Below, one piece after another: positions 22,094 through 31,519 of a stretch of DNA of 34,007 nucleotides. Where the stretch lies: assembly GCA_012960115.1 (NCBI GenBank), contig DUBX01000029.1, positions 18,028 to 52,034 of the forward strand, read 5' to 3'. The notes beneath the pieces were generated by a model. That model did no database searches. It saw only the letters and a program-made list of their open reading frames with translations, and was not told where the DNA came from. Position numbers and translations under genes: made by a program. The first letter of the stretch is position 1. The number at the start of each line of letters is the position of its first letter. Source of the DNA: Porticoccaceae bacterium. Lineage in GTDB: Bacteria > Pseudomonadota > Gammaproteobacteria > Pseudomonadales > Porticoccaceae.

Positions 22094-23176
22094 TTACTGA
22101 GCCAGTTGCGCTAACTGTTCTGCCTGAAATTCATTAACCAAAGGCTCGACAATCTCGCTAAGAGAGCCTTCCATGATCTCACTTAACTTATATAAAGTAA
22201 GGTTTATACGATGGTCCGTGACTCTACCTTGAGGGAAGTTATAGGTTCGAATACGCTCTGATCGATCACCACTACCGACCAAACTTTTACGTTGATCTGA
22301 CTGTTCTTGAGCAGTCGCATCATCCTGTGCTGCGGTTAACCGAGCTTGCAGTACTGACATCGCTTTAGCTCGATTTTTATGTTGTGACCGCTCATCCTGG
22401 CACTCAACTACCAACCCTGTTGGTAAATGGGTTAAACGGATGGCTGAATCGGTTTTGTTAACATGCTGGCCACCAGAGCCAGAGGCTCGAAAAGTATCAA
22501 CACGCAGGTCACCCTTATTGATCTCAATAGCATCTTTCTCATCAGCTTCTGCCATAATCGCTACAGTACAGGCTGAGGTATGGATTCGACCCTGGGACTC
22601 TGTGTCTGGCACTCGCTGCACGCGATGAGCTCCAGATTCAAACTTAAGCTTTGAGTAAACGCCCTGACCAACGACTCTTACAATAATTTCTTTATAACCA
22701 CCATGGTCGCCCTGATTTTCACTGATCACCTCAACCTTCCAGCGATTAGATTCTGCGAACTTGCTATACATGCGAAACAAATCGCCAGAAAAAATAGCCG
22801 CCTCATCTCCACCGGTGCCGGCTCTGATTTCCAAAAAGACATTTTTACCGTCGTTGGGATCCTTAGGTAATAACAGGCGCTGTAAGTCAAGCTCTAGCAA
22901 GTCCAATTGTGTTTGACCTTCACGCACTTCTTCGTTTGCCATCTCTCGAATATCAGGATCGGCATCTTTAAAAAAGTTCTTGGCTTCGTTGATGTCAGAC
23001 ATAACCTGCTGAAAACTGAGATAGGCTTTTACCACAGGTTCAAGCTCAGCATATTCTTTAGACAGTTCTCGAAACTTGTCTTGATTTGCAATAGTTTCAG
23101 CATCGCTTAACAGCGCACCAACTTCTTCATGTCTCTCAGCAAGCAGATCTAGTTTACCTAAAATTGATGCTTTCAT
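22094..23176 (-). CDS. prfA: Peptide chain release factor 1
   Basis: A 360-residue RF1 that recognises UAA and UAG. The GGQ catalytic motif is present ([18 protein letters not shown]). The stop-codon recognition region reads [17 protein letters not shown], i.e. a PxT tripeptide with Asp in the middle (PDT) where E. coli has PAT; the recognition threonine is kept. RF1 rather than RF2 is supported by this PxT, by the length and by the hemA-prfA-prmC context. The GGQ glutamine is the substrate of the adjacent prmC product. Confidence 0.97.
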   Translation of the reverse strand: MKASILGKLDLLAERHEEVGALLSDAETIANQDKFRELSKEYAELEPVVKAYLSFQQVMSDINEAKNFFKDADPDIREMANEEVREGQTQLDLLELDLQRLLLPKDPNDGKNVFLEIRAGTGGDEAAIFSGDLFRMYSKFAESNRWKVEVISENQGDHGGYKEIIVRVVGQGVYSKLKFESGAHRVQRVPDTESQGRIHTSACTVAIMAEADEKDAIEINKGDLRVDTFRASGSGGQHVNKTDSAIRLTHLPTGLVVECQDERSQHKNRAKAMSVLQARLTAAQDDATAQEQSDQRKSLVGSGDRSERIRTYNFPQGRVTDHRINLTLYKLSEIMEGSLSEIVEPLVNEFQAEQLAQLAQ

Positions 23177-23229
23177 TCAGTTTTAAAGCCTAGTTTATGA
23201 TTAATTGGTTGAACGTCGATGATGACGTC

Positions 23230-24489
23230 TCAATGTTTCTTCTTGTTTAAATCAAACAGTTCATTGGTCGCATGAATGGCATCTTCACGGCCCTCTTCAC
23301 CCGCCTGCGCAAGTCGCTTAGTAGGCTTATGCAGTAACTTATTGGTCAAATTGCGCGCCAGCGTATTAATCACTTCCACTGAATTTTGACCTCGTTTCAG
23401 TGAGGCAAGTGCTCTTTCGACCTCGTCATCACGAATAGTTTCGACACTGCTACGAAAGGCTCGGATCGTATCCACTGCAGCCAATGCACGATTCTGCCTA
23501 GACCAACTTTCCACCTCTTCGTCAATAATGTGCTGGGCCATATCGGCAGCAGAACTTCTGGCACGAATATTATCTTGAACCACCTCCTCCAAATCATCCA
23601 CCGTATAAAGGTAAACATCTGAAAGCTCTTCGACTTCAGGCTCTATATCTCTTGGCACCGCTATATCAACTAGAAACATCGGTTTGTGTTTGCGTTTTTT
23701 AAGGGCCGACTCCACCGCTCCTTTACCCAGTATAGGTAGCTGGCTAGCGGTGGAAGAAATAATAATATCGGCGTTGGGTAAAAAGTCATGAATGTCAGAC
23801 AATAAAATAACGTCGGCGGAATAATCTTCGCCCAGTTGTTGGGCTCGACTTAATGTTCTATTAGCCACCGTCATACGCCCAATATTCTTTTCTTTAAGAT
23901 GTTTTGCAACAAGATCGATGGTTTCTCCGGCACCTATTAACAACGCATGGGCATCACTTAGGTTGCTAAATATTTGCGCGGCCAAACTGACCGAGGCATA
24001 AGCAACAGAAACAGGGTTCTTGCCAATGGCAGTTTCAGATCGCACTCGTTTGGCCGCTAAAAAAGATTGCTGAAAGGCCTGATTAAGCGATGTCGATACG
24101 GTTCCCGCTTCACGCCCCACGGCATAAGCCGATTTTATCTGCCCAAATATTTGCGGTTCACCCAGTACAAGCGAGTCCAGCCCGCTAGCGACACGCATCA
24201 TATGGCTGATGGCCTGGTTGTCTCTATGACAGTAATAGCAATCTTGGAGTTGATTTAACTCAACACTCTTCGTGACCGCCAGCCAATCCAGTAACTGCTC
24301 ATCGCTGCAATCGCCTTGAAGATAAATCTCAGTGCGATTACAGGTTGATAAAAGTGCTATTTCCTGGACGTCTAATTTAGAACGAGCATCTTGCAAGGAC
24401 GAAACCACTATTTCAGGGGCGAACGCAATCCGACCGCGGAGGTCCACAGATGCCGATTTATGATTGATACCGAAAGCCAAAATACCCAT
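23230..24489 (-). CDS. hemA: Glutamyl-tRNA reductase
   Basis: A 419-residue enzyme that reduces glutamyl-tRNA(Glu) to glutamate-1-semialdehyde, the first step of C5 heme synthesis. Key segments are the N-terminal GINHKSASVDLRGRIAF, catalytic cysteine in LLSTCNRTEIYL, SGLDSLVLGEPQIFGQIK, and the NADPH domain (LLIGAGETIDLVAKHL, VANRTLSRAQQL). The open frame extends to 24519, but those ten residues (starting MQKKERFL) are not family-like. The ATG at 24489, giving MGILAFGINHKSA, is preferred. It leads hemA-prfA-prmC and diverges from the TPR-lolB-ispE unit, as in pseudomonads. On the minus strand TGTAAA-17-GATAAT is a possible promoter. Confidence 0.96.
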   Translation of the reverse strand: MGILAFGINHKSASVDLRGRIAFAPEIVVSSLQDARSKLDVQEIALLSTCNRTEIYLQGDCSDEQLLDWLAVTKSVELNQLQDCYYCHRDNQAISHMMRVASGLDSLVLGEPQIFGQIKSAYAVGREAGTVSTSLNQAFQQSFLAAKRVRSETAIGKNPVSVAYASVSLAAQIFSNLSDAHALLIGAGETIDLVAKHLKEKNIGRMTVANRTLSRAQQLGEDYSADVILLSDIHDFLPNADIIISSTASQLPILGKGAVESALKKRKHKPMFLVDIAVPRDIEPEVEELSDVYLYTVDDLEEVVQDNIRARSSAADMAQHIIDEEVESWSRQNRALAAVDTIRAFRSSVETIRDDEVERALASLKRGQNSVEVINTLARNLTNKLLHKPTKRLAQAGEEGREDAIHATNELFDLNKKKH

Positions 24490-24684
24490 AGCAGTCAGAA
24501 AACGTTCCTTTTTTTGCACGCGTAAGGCTTATTAACACCCATTATCGTTGCGAGATGCTAATTTTACACGACTATTTCGTTGGATAGGAATTTATAGAAC
24601 AATGTTTTATCAACAATAGGCTAAATTAAAGAAACTTTGACACTAGCAATTGTCTTAGACTCTGTTATCTAAGAGAATAGCAGA

Positions 24685-26430
24685 ATGAATAACTTATCTA
24701 GAATCACCTTAATACTGCTATCCTTTGGAATCGCAAGCTGCGTTGCAACGACCCAGGCCATCGACGACACATTAAAGGCTGTTAGCGTAGAGTCGAATGA
24801 AACCCAGTCTGAACCCGTCGAGCAACAGATCAAACCTATTGCCATTGAAACTCTTTATGACCTCCTAGTCGGTGATGTTGCTCTAGCCCGCAATCAATTT
24901 GACATAGCACTTGATAATTATAGCCGCCAGGCACGACTAACCGCTGACAAAGAGGTCATTGCGCTAGCCCATCGAATTGCCGAATATGTACGCAACCAAA
25001 CTGTCCAGATGGAGATGGCTCTTTTATGGGTAGACACTTCTCCGGATGACTCTGAGGCGCATAAGGCCGCTCTTCAAGCTTATCTAAACCAAGGTAATGC
25101 GCAGTCTGCACTCACGCATGCTAGTTGGCTCTATCAACATCACAATGATCTAGATTCCTTACTATTAATGACAACCACCGCCTTTGAATCACTGAGCCAG
25201 ATAGCTAGCCTGATTGATTCCGTAAAAAAGTTGCCTTTTAGTCGGGAAAAACAAGCTTCCACTCACCTTTTAACCGCTGTACTTGAGCAGAAACACGGCC
25301 AACTTAAGGAAGCAGAGCGCGATGCTAGGGCATTTTTAGCCGCAGTACCCGCCGATCAACGCGGACTACTATTGCTGTCTCAACTACTACATCAACAGAA
25401 CCGTAGCGATGAAAGCATCGAGTTACTAATCAATGCACTAAAAGATAAGCCCAAAAATAGGCCGCTCCGTCTTCAATATGCACGCTTTTTGACCACCAAC
25501 ACACCTAAAAAAGCGATCGCACAATTTGAAATCTTGCGCGATGACAATCCGAAAGATCAAGAAGTAAACTTTCTACTCGCATTAATGCAGCTTAGCCACG
25601 GTGACATTACAACTGCTGAAAACTTATTTGAACAAGCATCTGCCAAGCCAAGTTTACGTTCCGATGCGCAATATCATTTGGGAGCCATCTCTGAGCAAAA
25701 AGGAGATATAGCTGGCGCAATGAGTCGTTACACTCAGGTTCGTTTTGGTCGCAACTATATTGCCGCGGCATCGCGTTTGAGTGCGCTGCTGGCTAAACAT
25801 CGAAGTATGAGCCAAGCACAGCAGTACCTGCAACGCATGCGTTCAAACCAACCCACACAGGCGGTGATACTTTTCCAAGTCGAATCCAACTTGCTCCTCA
25901 ACGCTCAAAAACCATCTCAGGCGTTAGTCGTTCTATCTTCAGGGCTGGATTATTTCCCTAATGATCCGCAACTACTTTATGCGCGTTCTATGGTCGCTGA
26001 GCAACAGGATGATTTTGTTCTAGCCGAACAGGACTTGCGTGCGATATTATCGCAAGATCAAAACAATGCCACAGTTTTAAACGCTCTAGGGTACACGATG
26101 ATTTTACATACGGATCGTCGCGAAGAGGCGTTCGAACTAATCACTAAAGCCTACCAATTAGAGCCTAAGGACCCATCTATTATTGACAGCATGGGCTGGG
26201 CGTTATTTAAATTAGGCAAAACGGAACAGGCCCTAGACCTTCTCAAGCAAGCCTTTGAGATAATGCCTGATCCCGAAATTGCTGCTCATTTAGGAGAGGT
26301 TCATTGGACTCTAGATAACCACAAAGACGCATCCATAATATGGCAGCAGGGCCTGCAATCGACACCGGACCATAAAGGTATCATTAATACCATGCTGCGC
26401 CTCAGCGTTCCTGAGGCGATCGAGCAATGA
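24685..26430 (+). CDS. TPR-repeat outer-membrane lipoprotein, lolB-linked
   Basis: A 581-residue protein with a signal peptide ending in the lipobox GIASC (C19 lipidated), then a linker and tetratricopeptide repeats over most of the length. Clear units include LLVGDVALARNQFDIALDNYSRQA, the QYHLGAISEQKGDIAGAMSRY repeat and, near the C-terminus, NALGYTMI followed by DSMGWALFKLGKTEQALDLLKQAF. The same gene sits upstream of lolB in pseudomonads. It probably acts as a scaffold at the periplasmic face of the outer membrane; a role in lipoprotein or envelope assembly is inferred from position. It overlaps lolB by 4 bp (ATGA). The 195-bp gap upstream shows a TTGACA (24637-24642) without a well-spaced -10. 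Confidence 0.9.
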   Translation: MNNLSRITLILLSFGIASCVATTQAIDDTLKAVSVESNETQSEPVEQQIKPIAIETLYDLLVGDVALARNQFDIALDNYSRQARLTADKEVIALAHRIAEYVRNQTVQMEMALLWVDTSPDDSEAHKAALQAYLNQGNAQSALTHASWLYQHHNDLDSLLLMTTTAFESLSQIASLIDSVKKLPFSREKQASTHLLTAVLEQKHGQLKEAERDARAFLAAVPADQRGLLLLSQLLHQQNRSDESIELLINALKDKPKNRPLRLQYARFLTTNTPKKAIAQFEILRDDNPKDQEVNFLLALMQLSHGDITTAENLFEQASAKPSLRSDAQYHLGAISEQKGDIAGAMSRYTQVRFGRNYIAAASRLSALLAKHRSMSQAQQYLQRMRSNQPTQAVILFQVESNLLLNAQKPSQALVVLSSGLDYFPNDPQLLYARSMVAEQQDDFVLAEQDLRAILSQDQNNATVLNALGYTMILHTDRREEAFELITKAYQLEPKDPSIIDSMGWALFKLGKTEQALDLLKQAFEIMPDPEIAAHLGEVHWTLDNHKDASIIWQQGLQSTPDHKGIINTMLRLSVPEAIEQ

Positions 26431-27041
26431 ACTCATTCTCGAGTTCGAGTCGTTGGCTAGAGCGAGGACTTTGTATTTTATTATTTGTCAGTGGCTGCTC
26501 TACTATTCCAAATAACGATTCAACCAGACAGACATGGCAAGAACACCAGCTGAAAATCGAGGAAATAGTAAACTGGCACATTAAAGGTAAGTTAGGATTT
26601 AAGTCTTCTAATCAAGGAGGCAGTGCCAATATCGATTGGCTACAACGCGAAGAGCAATATCAAATTTCCATGAGCGGCCCCTTTGCCGCTGGTCGTGCGA
26701 CTATTAAAGGTGATAAACGGGTCGCCCATATGCAACGCGGAAAACAAAACTATAGTGATACTCCGCAGGGCCTCGCTTTGCAGCTAACAGGTCTCTCACT
26801 GCCGGTGAATGATCTTGTTTGGTGGGCTAAGGGAATACCCTCACCGCATCAAGCTTTAATTAATAATTTGAACCTTACGCCAAATGGTGTTGCAACTAAG
26901 TTCGAGCAAAATGGTTGGCAACTCATTTTTTCCAGCTACCAAGTTACCGGTCAAGGCAACCTACCTAAAAAAATAATCGGTCAACGAGGGCAGCAAAGCT
27001 TTACACTAGTCATATCAAGCTGGCGTTTTCCAAGTAACTAA
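26427..27041 (+). CDS. lolB: Outer-membrane lipoprotein receptor LolB
   Basis: A 204-residue lipoprotein that accepts lipoproteins from LolA and inserts them into the outer membrane. The lipobox is FVSGC with C24 as the acylated residue. Typical LolB features follow: the WHIKGKLGFK strand, ANIDWLQREEQYQISMSGPF, and the LPVNDLVWWAKG loop with exposed hydrophobics, then KFEQNGWQLIFSSY. Length is normal. It is translationally coupled to the upstream TPR gene and followed after 22 bp by ispE. Confidence 0.94.
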   Translation: MNSFSSSSRWLERGLCILLFVSGCSTIPNNDSTRQTWQEHQLKIEEIVNWHIKGKLGFKSSNQGGSANIDWLQREEQYQISMSGPFAAGRATIKGDKRVAHMQRGKQNYSDTPQGLALQLTGLSLPVNDLVWWAKGIPSPHQALINNLNLTPNGVATKFEQNGWQLIFSSYQVTGQGNLPKKIIGQRGQQSFTLVISSWRFPSN

Positions 27042-27063
27042 CACAAGAGCCAAGATAATTACC

Positions 27064-27939
27064 GTGAAAACCATGTCGACTCTGACCTTACCTTCACCGG
27101 CAAAAATCAATTTGTTTTTGCGAATCACCAGCCAGCGGCCAGACGGCTATCATAATCTCCAAACGCTATTTCAGTTGCTGAATTTCGGAGACACTCTGAG
27201 TTTTACCTCTAATTTTTCAGAGGAAATTACGATCGGCTCAAAAATAGACGGTATTGCTACAAAAGATAATTTAATTTTTCGTGCGGCACTTATATTGCAA
27301 CAGTATGTCGGCACCAAGCACGGCTGTACTATTTCGCTCAACAAAAAACTGCCCATGGGTGCAGGTTTAGGCGGTGGCAGTAGCAATGCAGCAACTACGC
27401 TCGTTGGCTTAAATTCCCTTTGGCAATGCGGTGTTCCCTTGATTGAGCTGGCAAAATTAGGACGTAAATTGGGCGCTGATGTCCCCGTTTTTGTTCTCGG
27501 TGAAAGCGCCTTTGGCGAAGGAATTGGCGATCTATTAACGCCAACAAAACTGCCTAAGCGTTGGTTTTTAGTGGTAACTCCCGATTGTCATGTCCCAACC
27601 GCTGAAATTTTTTCAAATCCTCAATTGACAAGGAACTCTTCACCGATCAAAATACGCGCCCTCGCAGGGGAGCAGTACAGTAATGACTGCCAAAGTGTGG
27701 TTTTAGAACTCTATCCAGCAGTTAAACAAGTGCTAAAATGGATGGAAAACTTTGCTACCCCTTTGGTGACAGGAACTGGTGCTAGCGTATTTTGTAGCTT
27801 TGACAACCAACTAGAGGCCGAGGAGGCCCTTGGTCAGGTACCAAAGCAATGGAAAGCATTTACAGCCCAGGGGGTAAATCACTCTCCACTGCATCAACAA
27901 ATGAGGAAGTTTTTTACTGGGGCGTGGCCAAGCGGTTAA
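27064..27939 (+). CDS. ispE: 4-diphosphocytidyl-2-C-methyl-D-erythritol kinase
   Basis: A 291-residue GHMP kinase of the MEP isoprenoid pathway, phosphorylating the 2-OH of CDP-ME. It has the N-terminal [26 protein letters not shown], the ATP-binding [17 protein letters not shown] (about residues 97-113) and the late VTGTGASVF glycine loop. The start may be GTG at 27064 or ATG at 27073; neither is favoured by a strong Shine-Dalgarno. The last eight codons and the stop codon run into the tRNA-Gln gene, so the C-terminus ending GAWPSG is largely written by the tRNA acceptor and D-arm. The family core ends near GVNHSPLH, so these residues are an added tail. Confidence 0.96.
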   Translation: MKTMSTLTLPSPAKINLFLRITSQRPDGYHNLQTLFQLLNFGDTLSFTSNFSEEITIGSKIDGIATKDNLIFRAALILQQYVGTKHGCTISLNKKLPMGAGLGGGSSNAATTLVGLNSLWQCGVPLIELAKLGRKLGADVPVFVLGESAFGEGIGDLLTPTKLPKRWFLVVTPDCHVPTAEIFSNPQLTRNSSPIKIRALAGEQYSNDCQSVVLELYPAVKQVLKWMENFATPLVTGTGASVFCSFDNQLEAEEALGQVPKQWKAFTAQGVNHSPLHQQMRKFFTGAWPSG

Positions 27940-27992
27940 GGCAACGGGTTTTGATCCCGTCATCGGAGGTTCGATCCCTCCCGCCCCAGCCA
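27918..27992 (+). tRNA. tRNA-Gln (anticodon TTG)
   Basis: The acceptor arm TGGGGCG (27918-27924) pairs with CGCCCCA (27982-27988), followed by discriminator G and an encoded CCA (27990-27992). The D-arm region GGCCAAGCGGTTAAGGC, the anticodon loop TTTTGAT with TTG flanked by ACGGG/CCCGT, and the T-loop GTTCGATCC are all present. The first 22 bases overlap the ispE reading frame, and the gene is followed 33 bp later by prs. It must therefore be cut from a mixed mRNA-tRNA transcript or have an internal promoter within ispE. Confidence 0.97.
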
Positions 27993-28025
27993 TTTTCAAC
28001 TATCACGAGCAATAGGAATACTAAC

Positions 28026-28967
28026 GTGGCTAGATTAATGGTGTTTACCGGAAACGCAAATCCGGACTTAGGAAATGAAATTGCCCGATCGCTGGGAGTG
28101 ACTCCAAGTAATGCACTAGTTGGGCTCTTCTCAGACGGGGAAATCAATGTTGAAATTCGCGAGAATGTTCGTGGGCATGATGTATTTATTGTGCAACCTA
28201 TCTGTGCGCCGACCAATAGAAATCTGATGGAATTGGTGCTTATGATTGACGCTCTGCGACGTGCGTCAGCAGGACGAATCACAGCAGTAGTACCCTACTT
28301 CGGTTATGCTCGTCAAGATCGTCGGGTAAGGTCAGTGCGAGTTCCTATTAGCGCTAAGGTAGTGGCTGACATGCTTTCAAACGCAGGTGTAGATCACGTC
28401 CTCACTGTAGATCTGCATGCTGAGCAAATACAAGGGTTCTTTAACTGTACCGTCGATAATATCTATGGCGCTCCAGTTCTACTGGACCATATTGAACGTC
28501 AAAACCATAAAAATTTGCAGGTTGTATCACCTGATATTGGCGGTGTTGTTCGAGCTCGCGCTGTCGCTAAACAATTAGGATGCGACTTAGCCATTATTGA
28601 TAAACGACGCCCTTCAGCCAATGAAAGTGAAGTGATGAACCTCATCGGTGAGGTTGCTGACCGTACCTGTGTGCTGGTTGATGATATGGTCGATACTGCA
28701 GGCACGCTGTGTAAAGCAGCCCAAGCACTTAAAGAGAAAGGCGCGAGTAAAGTCGTAGCCTATGCAACACATGCCGTATTATCAGGTGCTGCAATTGATA
28801 ACATTACAAATTCAAAACTCGACGAATTGGTTGTCACTAATAGTGTTCCTCTCAGCGAGGAAGCCAAACAGTGCAGTAAAATTAAAGTTCTTGCTATAGG
28901 TCCGCTGCTCGCTGAGTCGATACGCCGCATTAGTAATAAAGAATCTATCAGTGCCATGTTTTTATAA
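28026..28967 (+). CDS. prs: Ribose-phosphate pyrophosphokinase (PRPP synthetase)
   Basis: A 313-residue enzyme making PRPP from ribose-5-phosphate and ATP for purine, pyrimidine, His, Trp and NAD synthesis. Segments include [42 protein letters not shown], the metal-binding [13 protein letters not shown], and the PRPP loop [12 protein letters not shown]. The open frame extends to 27849 through the tRNA, but the GTG at 28026 (AGGA 9 bases upstream) gives the family start [10 protein letters not shown]; the ATG at 28038 is a weaker alternative. It follows the tRNA-Gln directly. Confidence 0.96.
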   Translation: MARLMVFTGNANPDLGNEIARSLGVTPSNALVGLFSDGEINVEIRENVRGHDVFIVQPICAPTNRNLMELVLMIDALRRASAGRITAVVPYFGYARQDRRVRSVRVPISAKVVADMLSNAGVDHVLTVDLHAEQIQGFFNCTVDNIYGAPVLLDHIERQNHKNLQVVSPDIGGVVRARAVAKQLGCDLAIIDKRRPSANESEVMNLIGEVADRTCVLVDDMVDTAGTLCKAAQALKEKGASKVVAYATHAVLSGAAIDNITNSKLDELVVTNSVPLSEEAKQCSKIKVLAIGPLLAESIRRISNKESISAMFL

Positions 28968-28984
28968 CAGGGCTTGATGTAACC

Positions 28985-29003
28985 GCCTCATAAAGAGGCT
29001 TTT
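28985..29003 (+). terminator. Weak intrinsic terminator after prs
   Basis: GCCTC (28985-28989), loop ATAAA, GAGGC (28995-28999), then TTTT. The 5-bp stem and short T-run suggest partial termination between prs and rplY. Confidence 0.55.
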
Positions 29004-29008
29004 AAACT

Positions 29009-29039
29009 CCATTGCAGGTCTGGTCGCGGTCTGCAATGG
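29009..29039 (+). promoter_or_regulatory. 9-bp stem-loop in the rplY leader
   Basis: CCATTGCAG (29009-29017) and CTGCAATGG (29031-29039) form a perfect 9-bp stem closed by a 13-nt loop. It ends 9 bases before the GGAG Shine-Dalgarno of rplY, with no T tract. L25 represses its own translation in E. coli, so this could be a control element; the mechanism here is unknown. Confidence 0.5.
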
Positions 29040-29058
29040 CATAACTTTGGAGACTATT

Positions 29059-29742
29059 ATGTCTACTGATTTTACTCTACACGCGAAAGGTCGCGAGGAT
29101 ACAGGGAAAGGTGCGAGCCGCCGCCTGCGTCGTCTGGCCGGAGAAATACCCGCTATTGTCTATGGCGGAAAGAAAGATCCAGCAATGTTGACTCTGTTAC
29201 ATAAAGATGTGGCTAAGGCCTTGGAAAACGAAGCCTTTTACTCACACATTGTCACATTGGATATTGATGGCTCATCTGAAGATGTTATTTTAAAAGACGT
29301 GCAACGTCATCCTGCTAAGAAGCAAATTCTGCATTTGGATTTCTTCCGCGTTAATAAAACAACTAAGTTGCATACGAAAGTTCCCCTGCACTTCATCAAT
29401 GAAGATAGCAGTATTGGTGTTAAAACGGGCGGTGGTATTGTTGCGCATACGATGACCGAACTCGACATTATGTGTCTGCCAAAAGATCTACCTGAATATA
29501 TCGAAGTTGATATGGCAGATATTGATCTTGGCCAGATTGTGCACATCTCAGGCATTAAGCTACCTAAAGGTGTTGAGAGTGTTGCATTAAGCCACGGTTC
29601 TGACCATGATCTGTCAGTTGCTACAATTAATAAGCCCAAAGCAGCTCCAGTTGACGAAGATGCTCCGGCAGTTGATGCTGATGCTGATGCTGATGCTACT
29701 GAAGGCAGTGATGATAGTGATGAGGGTGCAAGCGAAGAGTAA
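29059..29742 (+). CDS. rplY: 50S ribosomal protein L25/general stress protein Ctc
   Basis: A 227-residue long-form L25 (L25 domain plus C-terminal TL5-like domain) that binds 5S rRNA. The N-terminal KGASRRLRRLAGEIPAIVYGG and the RHPAKKQILHLDFFRV segment are typical; the second domain includes FINEDSSIGVKTGG and LPKDLPEYIEVD. The tail is highly acidic (VDADADADATEGSDDSDEGASEE), partly written by four GATGCT hexamers (29674-29697). The start is ATG at 29059, with GGAG six bases upstream; a TTG at 29047 precedes the Shine-Dalgarno and is rejected. It is followed by pth after 32 bp. Confidence 0.96.
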   Translation: MSTDFTLHAKGREDTGKGASRRLRRLAGEIPAIVYGGKKDPAMLTLLHKDVAKALENEAFYSHIVTLDIDGSSEDVILKDVQRHPAKKQILHLDFFRVNKTTKLHTKVPLHFINEDSSIGVKTGGGIVAHTMTELDIMCLPKDLPEYIEVDMADIDLGQIVHISGIKLPKGVESVALSHGSDHDLSVATINKPKAAPVDEDAPAVDADADADATEGSDDSDEGASEE

Positions 29743-29774
29743 GCTTCCGTCTTGCCCACCATGAGGCCCTGACA

Positions 29775-30359
29775 TTGGATACACCCGTTGAGTTAATTGT
29801 AGGACTGGGAAACCCCGGTCCTACCTACGAACGAACGCGTCACAATGCTGGGGCCGACTTGGTTCTGGATTTGGCAAAATCACTTAATGTCGAACTCAAA
29901 ATAGAGTCAAAGTTCTTTGGCGATACGGCTAAAGTTACTTTGGATGGACAATCTCTAAGACTCCTTATTCCAAGCACTTTTATGAACCGCAGCGGTCAAT
30001 CAGTGGCGGCACTATCTCGGTTTTATCAGATTTCTTGTGAACGTATCCTAATCGTCCATGACGAGCTTGATCTGCCACCTGGCATTGCTCGGTTTAAAAA
30101 AGCTGGCGGGCATGGCGGGCATAATGGATTACGAGATACGATCAAGTGTCTTGGAAATAATAGTGACTTTGCTCGCCTTAGAATAGGTATAGGTCACCCA
30201 GGGAATGTCAAACAAGTTGCAGACTATGTGTTAAAAAAGGCCTCTCCTAAAGACCAAGATCTCATCAATAACAGTATGGATGATGCTATTCGCTCTCTAC
30301 CCCTGGCAGTAACAGGCCAATGGGAAAAAGCCATGAATGGTCTTCACTCTGCTGATTAA
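29775..30359 (+). CDS. pth: Peptidyl-tRNA hydrolase
   Basis: A 194-residue enzyme that frees tRNA from peptidyl-tRNA dropped by ribosomes. Signatures are [18 protein letters not shown] with the catalytic His, [21 protein letters not shown] with the active-site Asp, and [14 protein letters not shown]. The start is TTG at 29775, placed 8 bases after GAGG (29763-29766). No ATG lies between it and the conserved IVGLGNPG, so a non-standard start is well supported. Gene order rplY-pth-ychF is conserved in gammaproteobacteria. Confidence 0.96.
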   Translation: MDTPVELIVGLGNPGPTYERTRHNAGADLVLDLAKSLNVELKIESKFFGDTAKVTLDGQSLRLLIPSTFMNRSGQSVAALSRFYQISCERILIVHDELDLPPGIARFKKAGGHGGHNGLRDTIKCLGNNSDFARLRIGIGHPGNVKQVADYVLKKASPKDQDLINNSMDDAIRSLPLAVTGQWEKAMNGLHSAD

Positions 30360-30409
30360 ACCGTACCCGAGTTCCATCGAATACACCAAACAAGCACAAG
30401 GATTTTAAT

Positions 30410-31501
30410 ATGGGTTTTAACTGTGGCATTGTCGGCCTACCCAACGTTGGTAAGTCAACCCTGTTTAACGCGCTAACCAAGGCGGGTATCAGTGCAGAAA
30501 ATTTTCCCTTTTGCACAATCGAGCCTAATACTGGCGTGGTTCCCATCCCGGATGCACGGCAAGATAAAATTTCTGTGATCGTTAATCCCGAGCGGGTAGT
30601 CCCTACCAGTATGGAATTTGTGGATATTGCTGGGTTAGTTGCCGGAGCATCCAAAGGCGAAGGGCTAGGCAATCAGTTTCTTGCTAATATTCGCGAGACC
30701 GATGCTATTGCCCATGTTGTGCGTTGTTTTGAAGATGAAAATGTCATTCATGTTGAAGGTAAAATCAGCCCACCCGATGATATCGACGTTATAAACACCG
30801 AACTCGCCCTAGCAGATCTTGAGAGTGTCGAAAAAGCCTTATTAAGAGTAGCTAAAGCAGCTAAAGGAAAGGAGAAAGACTCAGTTGCTCTGCAAGAACT
30901 CCTAGAGAGGATTTTGCCACACCTCAACGAAGCAAAACCACTACGCTCTTTCGGCCTCACTGAGGACGAACTAAAGTTGCTCAAGCCCCTGAGTCCGCTG
31001 ACACTAAAGCCAACCATGTATATTGCTAATGTCGATGAAGAAGGTTTTGAAAACAATCCTCATCTTGATGCAGTTAGAGTGATCGCTGAACAAGAAGGTG
31101 CAGTGGTAGTTCCTATATGCAATAAACTCGAAGCGGAAATTGGTGAGCTTGAAGATGACGAGCGTGACGAGTTCCTTGAAGAGCTAGGCATGGAAGAACC
31201 TGGCCTTAATCGCGTCATTCGGGCTGGGTACAGTCTATTAGGCCTACAAACCTACTTTACCGCAGGTGTTAAAGAAGTGCGTGCTTGGACTGTCCCTGTA
31301 GGTGCCAGCGCCCCGCAGGCTGCAGGTAAGATTCACACGGATTTTGAAAAAGGTTTTATTCGCGCTGAAATTGTTGGCTACGATGACTACATTGCTGGCA
31401 ACGGTGAACAGGGTGCGAAAGATGCTGGGAAATGGCGTCTTGAGGGAAAAGATTATATCGTCAAAGATGGTGATGTAATTCATTTTCGGTTCAATGTTTA
31501 G
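30410..31501 (+). CDS. ychF: Ribosome-binding ATPase YchF (OLA1-type)
   Basis: A 363-residue Obg-related P-loop ATPase that binds the ribosome and is linked to stress and translation control. It has the G1 loop [14 protein letters not shown], the Switch regions ([18 protein letters not shown]), and a G4 motif that reads NVDE instead of NKxD, the mark of ATP rather than GTP preference. The C-terminal TGS domain includes [21 protein letters not shown] and the [12 protein letters not shown] end. Shine-Dalgarno AAGGA precedes the ATG. It follows pth after 50 bp. Confidence 0.97.
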   Translation: MGFNCGIVGLPNVGKSTLFNALTKAGISAENFPFCTIEPNTGVVPIPDARQDKISVIVNPERVVPTSMEFVDIAGLVAGASKGEGLGNQFLANIRETDAIAHVVRCFEDENVIHVEGKISPPDDIDVINTELALADLESVEKALLRVAKAAKGKEKDSVALQELLERILPHLNEAKPLRSFGLTEDELKLLKPLSPLTLKPTMYIANVDEEGFENNPHLDAVRVIAEQEGAVVVPICNKLEAEIGELEDDERDEFLEELGMEEPGLNRVIRAGYSLLGLQTYFTAGVKEVRAWTVPVGASAPQAAGKIHTDFEKGFIRAEIVGYDDYIAGNGEQGAKDAGKWRLEGKDYIVKDGDVIHFRFNV

Positions 31502-31519
31502 TTGCACGGCCATCCTTAG

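Noticed and set aside
24637-24670. Promoter for the TPR-lolB operon from the perfect TTGACA at 24637
   Set aside because: No acceptable -10 box lies 16-18 bp downstream, so the promoter is not called.
27849-28025. Upstream extension of Prs by 59 residues
   Set aside because: It would be read through the tRNA-Gln and out of frame inside ispE. The GTG at 28026 has a Shine-Dalgarno and gives the normal family N-terminus.
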